A stretch of 64,000 nucleotides of DNA from Plesiomonas shigelloides (GTDB lineage Bacteria; Pseudomonadota; Gammaproteobacteria; Enterobacterales; CAMTGL01): the NCBI RefSeq assembly GCF_900087055.1, contig NZ_LT575468.1, forward strand, positions 744,001-808,000. The letters are read 5' to 3'. A program made the translations under genes and the position numbers. A model generated the notes under the pieces. The model did no database searches, was not told the origin of the DNA, and saw only the letters and a program-made list of their open reading frames with translations. Below are positions 1-9,362 of the stretch, piece after piece; the stretch's first letter is position 1; the number at the start of each line of letters is the position of its first letter.

Positions 1-84
1 CGAACAATCGTGAGGCATCACTAAAAACTATATAATATTTCACTGATATCAACATATTAGTGTAACTAAGTCTATAAACAATCT

Positions 85-118
85 TTGTCACATAGCTGTA
101 ATATAACCGACATACAAT
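85..118 (+). promoter_or_regulatory. PhoB box and -10 of the pst operon
   Basis: Three 7-bp units spaced exactly 11 bp apart start at 85 (TTGTCAC), 96 (CTGTAAT) and 107 (CCGACAT), with AT-rich 4-bp gaps ATAG and ATAA. The first two units match the known Pho box (two CTGTCAT-like repeats with a 4-bp AT-rich spacer). A -10-like TACAAT at 113-118 lies 10 bp after the 18-bp box, the usual PhoB-dependent geometry. I infer induction of pstC-pstA-pstB-phoU by phosphate starvation through PhoB. Confidence 0.85.
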
Positions 119-149
119 TCGCTACATCATGTAGTCAATGGGAATACAC

Positions 150-2378
150 ATGGTTGATGCAGTCAGTCTTTCATTAAAGGGAAGCAAAAGCCGAGCCTTA
201 AAAGATAAGCTCGCAAAGTATGGTGTCACCGGCGGCGGAATGCTGGTTCTGGTCGCACTGATGCTGATTTTCTTTTATCTACTGTACGTGATTTTGCCAC
301 TGTTTAAATCGGCTTCAGTCGAAAAACAGCAGCAGGTGAGCGTGAACACACAAAAGCCAGCGCTTGCGCTCGGGCTGGATGAGCGCAGCGAAGCCGGTTA
401 CCGTCTGACGACGGACGGTGAGCTGACCTATATTCAACTGGCTGCCGATCGTACTCAGCCTCCGGGCACGGTGCTGTTGCAACAAAAGATCAGCCCCAAT
501 AGCACCTCGGTGGGTTATACCATTCCGAGCGTGGGCATTTATGCTTTGGGCAATGCCGATGGCTCGGTGAGTGTGGTGCAACCGCAGTTCTCTTCCCTGT
601 TCGGGACGGATAACCAGCGTCATACCACGCCAAAAATCAAATACCCTCTGGGGGAAACGCCACTGCTGCTGGATAGCCAAAAGCAGCCGTTGGTGCGTGT
701 AGCGGTCAGTGTGCAAGAGGACTCTGCCGAGCTGGTGGGTCTGACTGCTGACCATCGCCTGCTGTTTGGCCGTTACAGCGAAGATGAAAATATGCTGAGC
801 GGGGAAACCGAATGGAAGGGTGATGTTCAGGCTATCGCGGATATTCCCAAGCAGATTAATGAGCTGCTGCTGACACCAAACGGCCGTTTTTTGTATCTGC
901 TGTCTGGCAAACAACTGCACATCTTTGATTTGCGCGGTGATACGCCTGAGCTGCGTGAAGTGGTGACCTTAAGCCAAGATGCGACGCCAACTAAACTGGC
1001 CTTAATGCCGGGAGGCAGTTCGCTGCTGGTGGCTACCGATGATGGTCGCATCACGCAATGGTTTGATGTTAACAAGGGCAAAGGCCCAGTGTTGACGCAA
1101 ATCCGTGAGCTGGAAAACCATGCTGGCCCATTGGTGCAACTGCAACCTGAGTATTTCCGCCGTGGCTTTGTCACGCTGTCTGATAACGGCAATGTGGGTC
1201 TGTACTACACCACCAGTGCCAATAAGCTGCTGCAAGAAAAGCTGCTGGATAAAAAACCAAATGCGTTGACCATTTCTTCGCGTGCTAATGGCTTGTTGCT
1301 GGAAGAAGATGGCAGCTGGAAGTTGTACCAAGTACACAACGAGCACCCTGAAGTAAGCTGGAGTGCCTTGTGGGACAAAGTCTGGTACGAAGGTTATCGT
1401 GAGCCGCAGTATGTGTGGCAGTCCACCTCCGCCAGTGATGATTTTGAGTCCAAGCTGAGCTTGGTGCCGATCTCCTTCGGTACCCTGAAAGCAGCTTTCT
1501 ACGCCATGTTGTTTGCTGTGCCATTGGCTTTGGCCGGCGCAATTTATACCGCCTACTTCATGTCGCCGGGGATGCGCAAAGCGATTAAACCGACCGTGGA
1601 GATCATGGGCGCGCTGCCTACCGTGATCTTGGGCTTCTTGGCCGGTTTGTGGTTGGCTCCGGTACTTGAGCAATACCTCACTGGGGTGCTGACCTTCTTG
1701 GTCTTGCTGCCAGTGTCGATTTTGCTGACCGCCTTTGTCTGGGGCCGTCTGCCAGAGCGTTTGCGCTCTAAAGAGGGCTGGGATGCACTGGTGTTAGTGC
1801 CGGTCATTTTGCTGGTGGGCTACGGCTCGTTCTCGGCCAGCTCGTGGATCGATCACGCCTTCTTTGGTGGCAACATTCGCGATTATCTGAGCAACGATTT
1901 GGGCATCACCTTTGACCAGCGTAACGCCTTAGTGGTGGGGATTGCGATGGGTTTTGCGGTGATCCCGAATATCTTCTCGATTGCGGAAGATGCGATTTTC
2001 AGTGTGCCACGTAACCTGACCAACGGCTCACTGGCGCTGGGCGCCACACCATGGCAGACCTTAACCCGCGTCGTATTGCTGACCGCCAGCCCGGGGATTT
2101 TCTCGGCGGTGATGATCGGCCTTGGCCGCGCGGTAGGCGAAACCATGATCGTATTGATGGCGACCGGTAACACCCCAATTCTGGATTGGAGCATTTTCCA
2201 AGGGCTGCGTACCTTGGCGGCCAACATCGCGGTAGAAATGCCAGAGGCCGAAGTGGCCAGTACCCATTACCGGGTCTTGTTCTTGACGGCTTTTGTGTTG
2301 TTCGTCTTTACGTTCGTATTCAACACCATTGCGGAATACATCCGTCAGCGTTTACGTGACAAGTACAGCTCGCTGTAA
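150..2378 (+). CDS. pstC: Phosphate ABC transporter permease PstC, long form
   Basis: Inner-membrane permease subunit of the Pst high-affinity phosphate importer, partner of PstA and PstB. The protein is about 742 aa, more than twice the E. coli PstC. One N-terminal membrane segment (about residues 28-52) is followed by a large soluble, probably periplasmic region to about residue 420. A C-terminal binding-protein-dependent permease domain (about 440-740) carries the EAA-type loop with GALALGATPW-like sequence near residue 630. An upstream in-frame ATG exists at 138, but ATG 150 has GGGA about 7 nt before it and is preferred. It is first in a pstC-pstA-pstB-phoU operon behind a Pho box. No pstS lies within the window. 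Long PstC forms are known in Vibrio and Shewanella relatives. Confidence 0.93.
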   Translation: MVDAVSLSLKGSKSRALKDKLAKYGVTGGGMLVLVALMLIFFYLLYVILPLFKSASVEKQQQVSVNTQKPALALGLDERSEAGYRLTTDGELTYIQLAADRTQPPGTVLLQQKISPNSTSVGYTIPSVGIYALGNADGSVSVVQPQFSSLFGTDNQRHTTPKIKYPLGETPLLLDSQKQPLVRVAVSVQEDSAELVGLTADHRLLFGRYSEDENMLSGETEWKGDVQAIADIPKQINELLLTPNGRFLYLLSGKQLHIFDLRGDTPELREVVTLSQDATPTKLALMPGGSSLLVATDDGRITQWFDVNKGKGPVLTQIRELENHAGPLVQLQPEYFRRGFVTLSDNGNVGLYYTTSANKLLQEKLLDKKPNALTISSRANGLLLEEDGSWKLYQVHNEHPEVSWSALWDKVWYEGYREPQYVWQSTSASDDFESKLSLVPISFGTLKAAFYAMLFAVPLALAGAIYTAYFMSPGMRKAIKPTVEIMGALPTVILGFLAGLWLAPVLEQYLTGVLTFLVLLPVSILLTAFVWGRLPERLRSKEGWDALVLVPVILLVGYGSFSASSWIDHAFFGGNIRDYLSNDLGITFDQRNALVVGIAMGFAVIPNIFSIAEDAIFSVPRNLTNGSLALGATPWQTLTRVVLLTASPGIFSAVMIGLGRAVGETMIVLMATGNTPILDWSIFQGLRTLAANIAVEMPEAEVASTHYRVLFLTAFVLFVFTFVFNTIAEYIRQRLRDKYSSL

Positions 2379-2388
2379 GGGAAGAGTG

Positions 2389-4038
2389 ATGAATAAGTGG
2401 TTTAAATCAGGAACCCCGTGGATCTGGATGACGGCTGGCGCCGTCTCCTTGAGTCTGATTGCGGTTGTGGGGCTGTTGTTGCTGATTGGTGCCCGCGGTC
2501 TGGTGTATTTCTGGCCGCACACCGTATACCAATTTGGCGTGATCAGCGAGCAAGGCATCGAGCGGGTGATTGGCGAGATCCATGGTCGTGAGATGGTGCC
2601 GCGTGAGCGTTTGATTGCCAACGGCGTGAATCTGGATAACTTCCCCGATGCCGATGTGCCGCGTTATCTGGTGAAAACCGGTAACCGCGAGTTCGTGAAC
2701 CTTGATTTCCGTACCATTTTGGAAAGTGAAATCAAGTCGCGCACGGTGCCAGAAGGCGTATTGGTATTAGAGCGGGCGAAAAACGGCAACTTTTACGGCT
2801 TCTTACAGGGGATGACCGAAAATGGTCAGCCGCTGGAAACCGCTGATCTGAAAGGCGAAATGCAGCGTCGTCTGGCGCGAGTACTGGAGTTGAATGCGCA
2901 GATTGACCGCTTGCAGAAAGTGGATATCGGTGCCATCAACCACGGATTAGAGCGCCTGCGGATGCGTGAGCGTGCGCTGCAGCTGCAAGGCAATCTGACC
3001 GAGCAAGATGAAGCGCAGTTTGCCGCCGAGCGCGCCGGTTTTGACCGTCAGTATTCGGCGCTGGAGCAGCAACTGATGAGTCTGCGTGAGCAGACCGGTC
3101 GTGATGCGCTGCTGGTCAAAGATATGCGCGGGGAAGTGGTCACCATCCCAATGTCTAACGTGATGGATGCCTACTACCCGAATGACATGCACGGGGTGCA
3201 GAAAGTCGGGCACTGGTTCCATCAGGTGTGGAAGTTCCTGACCGAAGACCCGCGTGAAGCCAACACTGAAGGCGGGGTGTTCCCAGCGATTTTCGGTACC
3301 GTATTCATGGTGCTGCTGATGTCGGTGTTGGTGACGCCGCTCGGGGTGGTCGCGGCGATCTACTTGCACGAATATGCCGGTAAAAACGCCATCACCAAGG
3401 TGATCCGCATCGCGGTGATTAACTTAGCCGGCGTACCGTCGATTGTGTACGGGGTATTTGGCTTAGGCTTTTTCGTCTACATGCTGGGCGGCAGCATTGA
3501 TAAGCTGTTCTACCCAGAAGCGCTGCCAACGCCAACGTTCGGCACCCCTGGGGTGATGTGGGCGGCGATCACGCTGGCGATTTTGACCTTGCCGGTGGTG
3601 ATTGTGTCAACCGAAGAAGGCTTGTCACGTATTCCAAGTGCGGTGCGTCAAGGCTCACTGGCCTTGGGCGCGACTAAAGCCGAAACCCTGTGGCGGATTG
3701 TGATCCCGATGGCTAGCCCAGCGATTATGACGGGTTTGATTTTGGCGGTGGCACGCGCCGCCGGTGAAACGGCGCCGTTGATGCTGGTGGGGGTAGTGAA
3801 ACTGGCACCGACGTTGCCGGTCGATCTGAACTTCCCGTATGTGCATCTGGATCGTAAGTTCATGCACTTGGGCTTTCATATTTACGACGTGGGCTTCCAG
3901 AGCCCGAACGTGGAGGCGGCCCGTCCGCTGGTGTTTGCCACCTCGTTCCTGCTGGTTACTGTGATTGTCGGTCTGAACTTGACCGCCATCGGCATCCGTA
4001 ACCATTTACGTGAAAAATACCGTTCCATGGATATCTAA
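2389..4038 (+). CDS. pstA: Phosphate ABC transporter permease PstA, long form with N-terminal extension
   Basis: Second membrane permease of the Pst phosphate importer, 549 aa against about 296 in E. coli. A membrane segment at about residues 14-37 is followed by a soluble region of the DUF3333 type. That region includes a heptad-rich likely coiled coil at about 157-240, rich in Leu, Glu, Arg and Gln. The permease domain occupies about 298-549 and contains GSLALGATKAETLWRIV, the loop that contacts PstB. The start ATG at 2389 follows AAGGGAAGAG 10 bp after pstC. An open frame extends upstream into pstC but has no ribosome site there. The long N-terminal part matches the long PstC, so the two probably form an enlarged periplasmic assembly (inference). 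Confidence 0.93.
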   Translation: MNKWFKSGTPWIWMTAGAVSLSLIAVVGLLLLIGARGLVYFWPHTVYQFGVISEQGIERVIGEIHGREMVPRERLIANGVNLDNFPDADVPRYLVKTGNREFVNLDFRTILESEIKSRTVPEGVLVLERAKNGNFYGFLQGMTENGQPLETADLKGEMQRRLARVLELNAQIDRLQKVDIGAINHGLERLRMRERALQLQGNLTEQDEAQFAAERAGFDRQYSALEQQLMSLREQTGRDALLVKDMRGEVVTIPMSNVMDAYYPNDMHGVQKVGHWFHQVWKFLTEDPREANTEGGVFPAIFGTVFMVLLMSVLVTPLGVVAAIYLHEYAGKNAITKVIRIAVINLAGVPSIVYGVFGLGFFVYMLGGSIDKLFYPEALPTPTFGTPGVMWAAITLAILTLPVVIVSTEEGLSRIPSAVRQGSLALGATKAETLWRIVIPMASPAIMTGLILAVARAAGETAPLMLVGVVKLAPTLPVDLNFPYVHLDRKFMHLGFHIYDVGFQSPNVEAARPLVFATSFLLVTVIVGLNLTAIGIRNHLREKYRSMDI

Positions 4039-4073
4039 CCGGCCGGTTTAGGCAGTATTGACAGGAAAGCGTG

Positions 4074-4892
4074 ATGATTACACTGAATGCCAACGTATCT
4101 GATTCTCCAGTGTTGGATCTGGAAAACTTAAGCCCTGAGCTGACCGCGCTGGAAGTGAAGGAGCTGGATTTATTCTACGGTAACAAGCAGGCGTTATTTA
4201 ATGTTTGCATGAAGATCCCCAAAGGCCAGGTAACGGCGTTTATCGGCCCATCAGGGTGCGGTAAGTCGACCTTGCTGCGTTGCTTTAACCGGATGAACGA
4301 TCTGGTTGATACGTGCCGCGTTGACGGCGAGATTGCCCTGCATGGTCATAACATTTATGACAAATCGGTGGATGTAGCGGCGCTGCGTCGCCGCGTTGGG
4401 ATGGTGTTCCAGCGCCCGAACCCGTTCCCGAAATCCATCTACGAAAACGTGGTGTATGGCTTGCGCCTGCAAGGCATCAAAGATCGCCGGGTGTTGGATG
4501 AAGCGGTTGAGCGTTCACTGCGCGGTGCGGCTATCTGGGATGAGGTGAAAGACCGTCTGCATGAAAATGCCTTTGGCCTGTCTGGCGGTCAGCAGCAGCG
4601 TCTGGTGATTGCGCGCGCGATTGCCATCGAGCCGGAAGTGCTGTTACTGGATGAACCGACCTCGGCACTGGATCCGATATCAACATTAACGATTGAAGAG
4701 CTGATCAACGAGCTGAAGAGCAAGTACACTGTGGTGATTGTAACCCACAACATGCAACAGGCAGCCCGCGTATCCGATCAGACGGCGTTTATGTACATGG
4801 GGGAGCTGATTGAGTATTCCGATACCAATACCCTGTTTACAACTCCGAAGAAAAAGAAAACCGAAGACTACATTACCGGTCGTTATGGTTAA
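4074..4892 (+). CDS. pstB: Phosphate ABC transporter ATP-binding protein PstB
   Basis: ATPase of the Pst importer on the cytoplasmic face of PstCA. The protein is 272 aa. Walker A is GPSGCGKST at residues 58-66, the ABC signature is LSGGQQQRL, and Walker B is [13 protein letters not shown]. The frame opens with GTG at 4071 immediately followed by ATG at 4074. The AGGAAAG ribosome site at 4063-4069 fits the ATG. It lies 35 bp after pstA and 15 bp before phoU. The N-terminal 25 residues precede the conserved PstB core. Besides transport, Pst with PhoU signals phosphate sufficiency to PhoR in the known family. Confidence 0.97.
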   Translation: MITLNANVSDSPVLDLENLSPELTALEVKELDLFYGNKQALFNVCMKIPKGQVTAFIGPSGCGKSTLLRCFNRMNDLVDTCRVDGEIALHGHNIYDKSVDVAALRRRVGMVFQRPNPFPKSIYENVVYGLRLQGIKDRRVLDEAVERSLRGAAIWDEVKDRLHENAFGLSGGQQQRLVIARAIAIEPEVLLLDEPTSALDPISTLTIEELINELKSKYTVVIVTHNMQQAARVSDQTAFMYMGELIEYSDTNTLFTTPKKKKTEDYITGRYG

Positions 4893-4907
4893 TGGATGGG
4901 TGCTGAT

Positions 4908-5615
4908 ATGGACAATATGCAATTAAATAAACACATTTCCGGCCAGTTCAATACCGAACTGGAAACCATCCGCACCCAAGTGATGAGCATGGGCGGTCTG
5001 GTGGAGCAACAACTGACCGATGCTATCCGTGCGATGCACGATCGTGATGAGAATCTGGCGCGGCGCGTGATCCAAGATGATGCCAAGGTCAACATGATGG
5101 AAGTGTCCATTGATGAAGCCTGTGTGCGCATCATCGCTAAGCGTCAGCCGACAGCCAGTGATTTACGTTTGGTGATGGCGATTATTAAAACCATCGCCGA
5201 GCTGGAGCGCATTGGCGACGTTGCCGAGCGGATTGCCAAGACCGCGCTGGAGAACTTCACCAATCAGCATCAGCCACTGCTGGTGAGTCTGGAGTCGCTC
5301 GGTAGCCACACCGTTCAGATGCTGCACGACGTGCTGGATGCCTTTGCTCGCATGGATGTTGATGCGGCCATTCGTGTCTACCGTGAAGATCGCAAGGTGG
5401 ATAAAGAGTATGAAGGGATTATCCGTCAGCTGATGACGTACATGATGGAAGATCCGCGCTCGATTCCTAACGTGCTGACCGCCATGTGGTGCGCGCGCGC
5501 CATCGAGCGGATTGGCGATCGGTGCCAGAACATCTGTGAGTACATTTTCTACTTCGTGAAAGGAAAAGATGTGCGTCACTTAAACGGTGATGATCTGGAG
5601 CAGATGCTGCAGTAA
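4908..5615 (+). CDS. phoU: Phosphate signalling regulator PhoU
   Basis: Peripheral cytoplasmic regulator that links the Pst transporter to the PhoR sensor kinase and limits phosphate uptake. The protein is 235 aa, close to the 241 of E. coli PhoU, and is very similar along its length. It is made of two PhoU repeats with the metal-cluster motifs [12 protein letters not shown] and [12 protein letters not shown]. An in-frame ATG at 4896 exists, but the conserved beginning ([12 protein letters not shown]) places the start at 4908. It is last in the pst operon. ppk2 converges from the other strand 158 bp downstream. Confidence 0.96.
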   Translation: MDNMQLNKHISGQFNTELETIRTQVMSMGGLVEQQLTDAIRAMHDRDENLARRVIQDDAKVNMMEVSIDEACVRIIAKRQPTASDLRLVMAIIKTIAELERIGDVAERIAKTALENFTNQHQPLLVSLESLGSHTVQMLHDVLDAFARMDVDAAIRVYREDRKVDKEYEGIIRQLMTYMMEDPRSIPNVLTAMWCARAIERIGDRCQNICEYIFYFVKGKDVRHLNGDDLEQMLQ

Positions 5616-5773
5616 CAACTATGTCTGCGCGTGCGTGGCAGCGTGGCATCAGCCATAACGTCAACGCTGCCGTCTCCGGCTGACCTATTTCACGATAGGA
5701 TAAACGGGTACGGCGGCGTTGTTGTTGGAGCGCGTAGGTTATGTACAGACGATGTATGGTTTACTTGCCTAGC

Positions 5774-6601
5774 CTACTTGCCATGAGTGTCTGGCAGTTC
5801 CGGTTCGCCATTCATAGTGCCGTAAAAATCAGGCACCAACGTTTGGCTTTCATACGGGATACGCAGATAGCCATTTTTATTCAGTGGCGGTAACTCCACC
5901 GGCGCGTAGGTAATTTTTTCATACGGCACTTGCGAGAGCAGATGTCGAATACAGTTTAAGCGTGCACTGCGTTTATCATCTGAGGGCACCACCCACCAAG
6001 GGGCGTTTTTGGTGTCGGTGAACTCAAACATCTGATCTTTGGCCTGCGAGTATTCGGCCCAGCGGGTGCGCGATTCTAAGTCCATCGGGCTGAATTTCCA
6101 GCGCTTATGCGGCGTATTGATGCGCTCTAAAAAGCGTTTTTCCTGCTCTTCATCGGACACTGAGAACCAGTATTTAATCAAGATGATCCCTGCCCGTTGC
6201 AGCATGCGCTCAAATTCGGGGCAGGTACGCAGAAACTCTTCGTATTCGGCATCGCTGCAAAAGCCCATCACCCGTTCAACGCCTGCGCGGTTATACCAGC
6301 TGCGGTCAAACAGCACGATTTCGCCACCGGCCGGTAACTGGGCGACATAACGCTGGAAGTACCATTGGCTGCGTTCACGCTCTGTGGGTTTATCCAGCGC
6401 CACAATCCGGCACACGCGCGGATTGAGCTTATCGGTAATCGCTTTGATGGTGCTGCCTTTGCCCGCGCCATCACGTCCTTCAAACACCACCACCACTTTG
6501 AGCTTTTGGGCTTTGACCCACTCTTGCATGCTGACCAGCTCTGTTTGCAGCGCCAGCAATTCGCGCTCGTAGACGGCTTTACTCAATTTGTCCTTAGCCA
6601 T
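5774..6601 (-). CDS. ppk2: Polyphosphate kinase 2 family protein
   Basis: Transfers phosphate between polyphosphate and nucleotides. Class I PPK2 enzymes usually make ATP or GTP from the diphosphate and polyphosphate. The protein is 275 aa, the size of a one-domain PPK2. Walker A is GRDGAGKGST at residues 42-51, Walker B FDRSWYNR is at 98-105, and a basic lid region with EKRFLERINTPHKRWK follows. The frame extends 24 codons upstream, but ATG 6601 has AAGGAG 5 nt before it. It converges with phoU, so the polyphosphate enzyme sits beside phosphate uptake, a sensible functional pairing. The PPK2 subclass, and so the preferred nucleotide, cannot be settled by eye. Confidence 0.92.
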   Translation of the reverse strand: MAKDKLSKAVYERELLALQTELVSMQEWVKAQKLKVVVVFEGRDGAGKGSTIKAITDKLNPRVCRIVALDKPTERERSQWYFQRYVAQLPAGGEIVLFDRSWYNRAGVERVMGFCSDAEYEEFLRTCPEFERMLQRAGIILIKYWFSVSDEEQEKRFLERINTPHKRWKFSPMDLESRTRWAEYSQAKDQMFEFTDTKNAPWWVVPSDDKRSARLNCIRHLLSQVPYEKITYAPVELPPLNKNGYLRIPYESQTLVPDFYGTMNGEPELPDTHGK

Positions 6602-6758
6602 ACGCACTCCTTGAATTCGGAAATGGGGGAATACGGCGACAACTTCACTCTGCCTAGTGGCAGTGTAGCGCATGCGATTAGGCAGAAATGGGCCATCGCT
6701 GACAAATTGATCTGATAAGTGGTGAATGCCGGTTGGTGTTCAGGCTCCGCGCGCCAAT

Positions 6759-6783
6759 AAAAAACCCGCCGTAGCGGGTTTTC
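6759..6783 (-). terminator. Rho-independent terminator of purMN
   Basis: Inverted repeat AACCCGC / GCGGGTT with a short loop, followed on the minus strand by a run of six T. It lies about 40 bp beyond the purN stop. Confidence 0.85.
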
Positions 6784-6823
6784 TGGTGCTCATTGTAGTC
6801 AGTAATCGGTGTAATGAACCGAG

Positions 6824-7474
6824 TTACTCTGCCGCATAGCCTTGGGCTGGCAGTGGCTCACCATCCATCAGCGCTTGCTGATTTTGGTATTGCAGACGGC
6901 CTTCCAAGAACCATTTGATCACCAATGGATAGCTGCGGTGCTCTTGCTCTTGCACGCGCTGGGCCACATCGGCGGCGGTGTCATCATCAAAAATCGGCAC
7001 TTGCGCTTGCAAAATGATCGGGCCGCCATCGAGCTGCTCGGTCACGAAGTGAATGCTGGCTCCGTGCACGGTATCACCGGCATCAATCGCCCGCTGGTGG
7101 GTATTTAACCCTGGGTATTTTGGCAGCAGGGATGGGTGGATGTTCAGCAGCTTACCGCTAAAACGCTGCACGAAGGCATCGCTCAGCACGCGCATGAAAC
7201 CGGCTAAAATCACCACCGCAGGCTGGTAATGGTCAACCTGTTCGGCCAGCGCAGCATCGAAAGCTGCGCGGTCGGCGAAGTCACGCTGACGCAGTACTGC
7301 CGTTGGAATGCCGGCTGCCTGCGCACGCTCCAGGGCGAAAGCATCGCTGCGATCGCAGATCACTGCTGCAACCTGACCCGGAATTTGTCCAGCCGCACAA
7401 GCATCCATAATCGCTTGCAGATTGGAGCCGTTGCCTGAAGCTAATACCACGATATTTTGAGATGACGAAGACAT
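6824..7474 (-). CDS. purN: Phosphoribosylglycinamide formyltransferase (GART 1)
   Basis: Third step of purine synthesis: moves the formyl group of 10-formyltetrahydrofolate onto glycinamide ribonucleotide. The protein is 216 aa. The substrate loop ASGNGSNLQAI is at residues 12-22. The catalytic residues appear as N111 and H113 in LLNIHPSLLPKYPG and D149 in EQLDGGPI, equivalent to E. coli Asn106, His108 and Asp144. Its ATG overlaps the purM stop by one base (TAATG), so translation is coupled to purM in a two-gene operon. Regulation is expected from the PurR box upstream of purM. Confidence 0.97.
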   Translation of the reverse strand: MSSSSQNIVVLASGNGSNLQAIMDACAAGQIPGQVAAVICDRSDAFALERAQAAGIPTAVLRQRDFADRAAFDAALAEQVDHYQPAVVILAGFMRVLSDAFVQRFSGKLLNIHPSLLPKYPGLNTHQRAIDAGDTVHGASIHFVTEQLDGGPIILQAQVPIFDDDTAADVAQRVQEQEHRSYPLVIKWFLEGRLQYQNQQALMDGEPLPAQGYAAE

Positions 7475-8514
7475 TAACGGATGACCACTTGTTGTTCGTT
7501 AGGAGTCGATGCTCCGATCATACCGATTTGCCACGCTTTTTCACCTGCTGCGGTGAGAATTTTCAATGCCGACTCTACGTGCGCCTGTGGCAGCGCAATG
7601 ATCATGCCCACGCCGCAGTTAAAGGTGCGGTACATTTCATGTGTCGATACATTCCCTTGCGTTTGCAGCCAATGGAAGATGGCCGGCCATTGCCAGCTGC
7701 TTTCATCGATAATGGCTTGGGTATTTTCTGGCAGCACGCGCGGGATATTTTCCCAGAAACCGCCACCGGTTAAGTGTGCAATGGCGTGGATTTCACTGTT
7801 GGCAATCAGCTCCAGTACCGAGCGCACATACAGCTTGGTGGGTGCCAGCAGGTGATCGGCCAGAGATTGACCTTCAAGCTCGGTAGTCTCTGGGTCTTGG
7901 CCGCTGACTTCCAAAATTTTACGGATCAGGGAATAACCGTTGGAGTGTGGGCCGCTGGAGGCGAGGGCAATCAAGGCATCGCCCGCTTGTACTTTGCTGC
8001 CGTCAATGATTTCGGATTTTTCGACCACGCCTACGCAAAAACCGGCCACGTCATAATCATCACCGTGGTACATCCCCGGCATCTCAGCGGTTTCACCGCC
8101 GACCAGCGAACACCCAGACTCTTCACAGCCTTTGGCAATCCCTGTGATCACGGCGGCTGCGGTATCGACATCCAGCTTGCCGGTGGCGTAATAGTCGAGG
8201 AAAAACAGAGGCTCGGCCCCCTGAACGATCAGGTCGTTGACGCACATCGCCACCAGATCGATACCGATCGTATCGTGACGCTTAAGATCCATCGCCAGAC
8301 GCAGTTTGGTACCTACACCATCGGTACCTGAGACCAGAACCGGCTCACGGTATTTTTGCGGTAACGCACACAGCGCACCAAAACCACCCAGCCCGCCCAT
8401 CACTTCCGGACGGCGGGTACGGCCGACGACGCCTTTAATACGGTCGACCAGCGCATTACCTGCATCAATATCTACACCAGCATCTTTGTAGCTCAAAGAG
8501 GTCTTGTTGCTCAC
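7474..8514 (-). CDS. purM: Phosphoribosylformylglycinamidine cyclo-ligase (AIR synthetase)
   Basis: Fifth step of purine synthesis: ATP-dependent ring closure giving aminoimidazole ribonucleotide. The protein is 346 aa against 345 in E. coli. It starts [20 protein letters not shown] and carries the PurM-type nucleotide motif [10 protein letters not shown] and the [12 protein letters not shown]-like segment ([17 protein letters not shown]). It is first in purMN and divergent from upp across 221 bp. A PurR box lies about 60 bp upstream of the start. Confidence 0.97.
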   Translation of the reverse strand: MSNKTSLSYKDAGVDIDAGNALVDRIKGVVGRTRRPEVMGGLGGFGALCALPQKYREPVLVSGTDGVGTKLRLAMDLKRHDTIGIDLVAMCVNDLIVQGAEPLFFLDYYATGKLDVDTAAAVITGIAKGCEESGCSLVGGETAEMPGMYHGDDYDVAGFCVGVVEKSEIIDGSKVQAGDALIALASSGPHSNGYSLIRKILEVSGQDPETTELEGQSLADHLLAPTKLYVRSVLELIANSEIHAIAHLTGGGFWENIPRVLPENTQAIIDESSWQWPAIFHWLQTQGNVSTHEMYRTFNCGVGMIIALPQAHVESALKILTAAGEKAWQIGMIGASTPNEQQVVIR

Positions 8515-8572
8515 GGGGATTCCTCGCGGTTTAGTCCAGGGTTTAAACTCGGCGGCGTCATTCTAGCAGCGA

Positions 8573-8588
8573 AGGCAAACGTTTGCGA
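8573..8588 (-). promoter_or_regulatory. PurR operator of purMN
   Basis: AGGCAAACGTTTGCGA has a perfect inner palindrome GCAAACGTTTGC and fits the known PurR consensus ANGCAANCGNTTNCNT except at the last position. It lies in the purM-upp divergent region, 59 bp from the purM ATG, as in E. coli purMN. Confidence 0.8.
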
Positions 8589-8691
8589 GGTGTTGCGCGT
8601 AGCGGGTGAAAAAAGGGTAGTGGTAAAGCGCAATCGATTAACTTGTGAGCAAACGCACGCGAAGGTCTACCGGAATGGGTGAATTCCAGTA

Positions 8692-8697
8692 TATAAT
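8692..8697 (+). promoter_or_regulatory. Probable -10 of the upp promoter
   Basis: A perfect TATAAT lies 39 bp before the upp ATG. No good -35 is present at 17 bp, so the promoter is either weak or activator-dependent. GGAGAAGG just before 8736 is the ribosome site. Confidence 0.5.
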
Positions 8698-8735
8698 CTG
8701 TCGATTTTATTTCGGGCTGGTGTAGGAGAAGGTTT

Positions 8736-9362
8736 ATGAAGGTTGTTGAGGTCAAACATCCTCTGGTGAAGCACAAACTGGGTCTGATGCGTGAGGCTGA
8801 TATCAGCACCAAGCGTTTCCGTGAACTGGCATCCGAAGTGGGCAGTTTGCTGACCTACGAAGCTACCGCAGATCTGGAAACCGAGAAGGTTACCATTGAT
8901 GGCTGGTGCGGTAAAGTCGAAGTTGAGCAAATTAAGGGTAAAAAAATTACCGTAGTACCGATCCTGCGTGCCGGTCTGGGCATGATGGACGGTGTGCTGG
9001 AGCACGTGCCAAGCGCGCGCATCAGCGTTGTGGGCGTGTACCGTGATGAAGAGACTCTGGAGCCGGTACCTTACTTCCAGAAGCTGGTCTCTAACATCGA
9101 AGAGCGTATGGCGCTGGTGGTTGACCCAATGCTGGCTACCGGTGGCTCGATGATTGCGACTATCGACCTGCTGAAAAAAGCCGGTTGCAGCAGCATTAAA
9201 GTGCTGGTGCTGGTGGCAGCGCCAGAAGGGATCGCGGCGCTGGAAAAAGCGCATCCGGATATCGAGCTGTATTGCGCGTCCGTGGATAAGTGCCTGAACG
9301 AAAAAGGCTACATTATCCCGGGTCTGGGTGATGCGGGCGATAAGATCTTCGGTACTAAATAA
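8736..9362 (+). CDS. upp: Uracil phosphoribosyltransferase
   Basis: Pyrimidine salvage: converts uracil and PRPP to UMP. The protein is 208 aa, the same length as E. coli Upp. The PRPP-binding loop [18 protein letters not shown] is at about residues 129-146, and the uracil-binding end [11 protein letters not shown] is intact. A clear GGAGAAGG ribosome site precedes it. It is divergent from purM. In E. coli and Vibrio upp is followed by the uracil permease uraA. Here no permease follows, only 180 bp of non-coding sequence and a terminator. Confidence 0.97.
   Translation: MKVVEVKHPLVKHKLGLMREADISTKRFRELASEVGSLLTYEATADLETEKVTIDGWCGKVEVEQIKGKKITVVPILRAGLGMMDGVLEHVPSARISVVGVYRDEETLEPVPYFQKLVSNIEERMALVVDPMLATGGSMIATIDLLKKAGCSSIKVLVLVAAPEGIAALEKAHPDIELYCASVDKCLNEKGYIIPGLGDAGDKIFGTK

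Noticed and set aside
315-920. Long minus-strand frames inside pstC, ptsI, gltX and the decarboxylase
   Set aside because: They are opposite-strand shadows of strongly conserved genes in GC-biased codons, with no independent support.
8650-8665. Second PurR-like sequence (GAGCAAACGCACGCGA) in the purM-upp gap
   Set aside because: Only the left half matches; the TT of the right half is missing.
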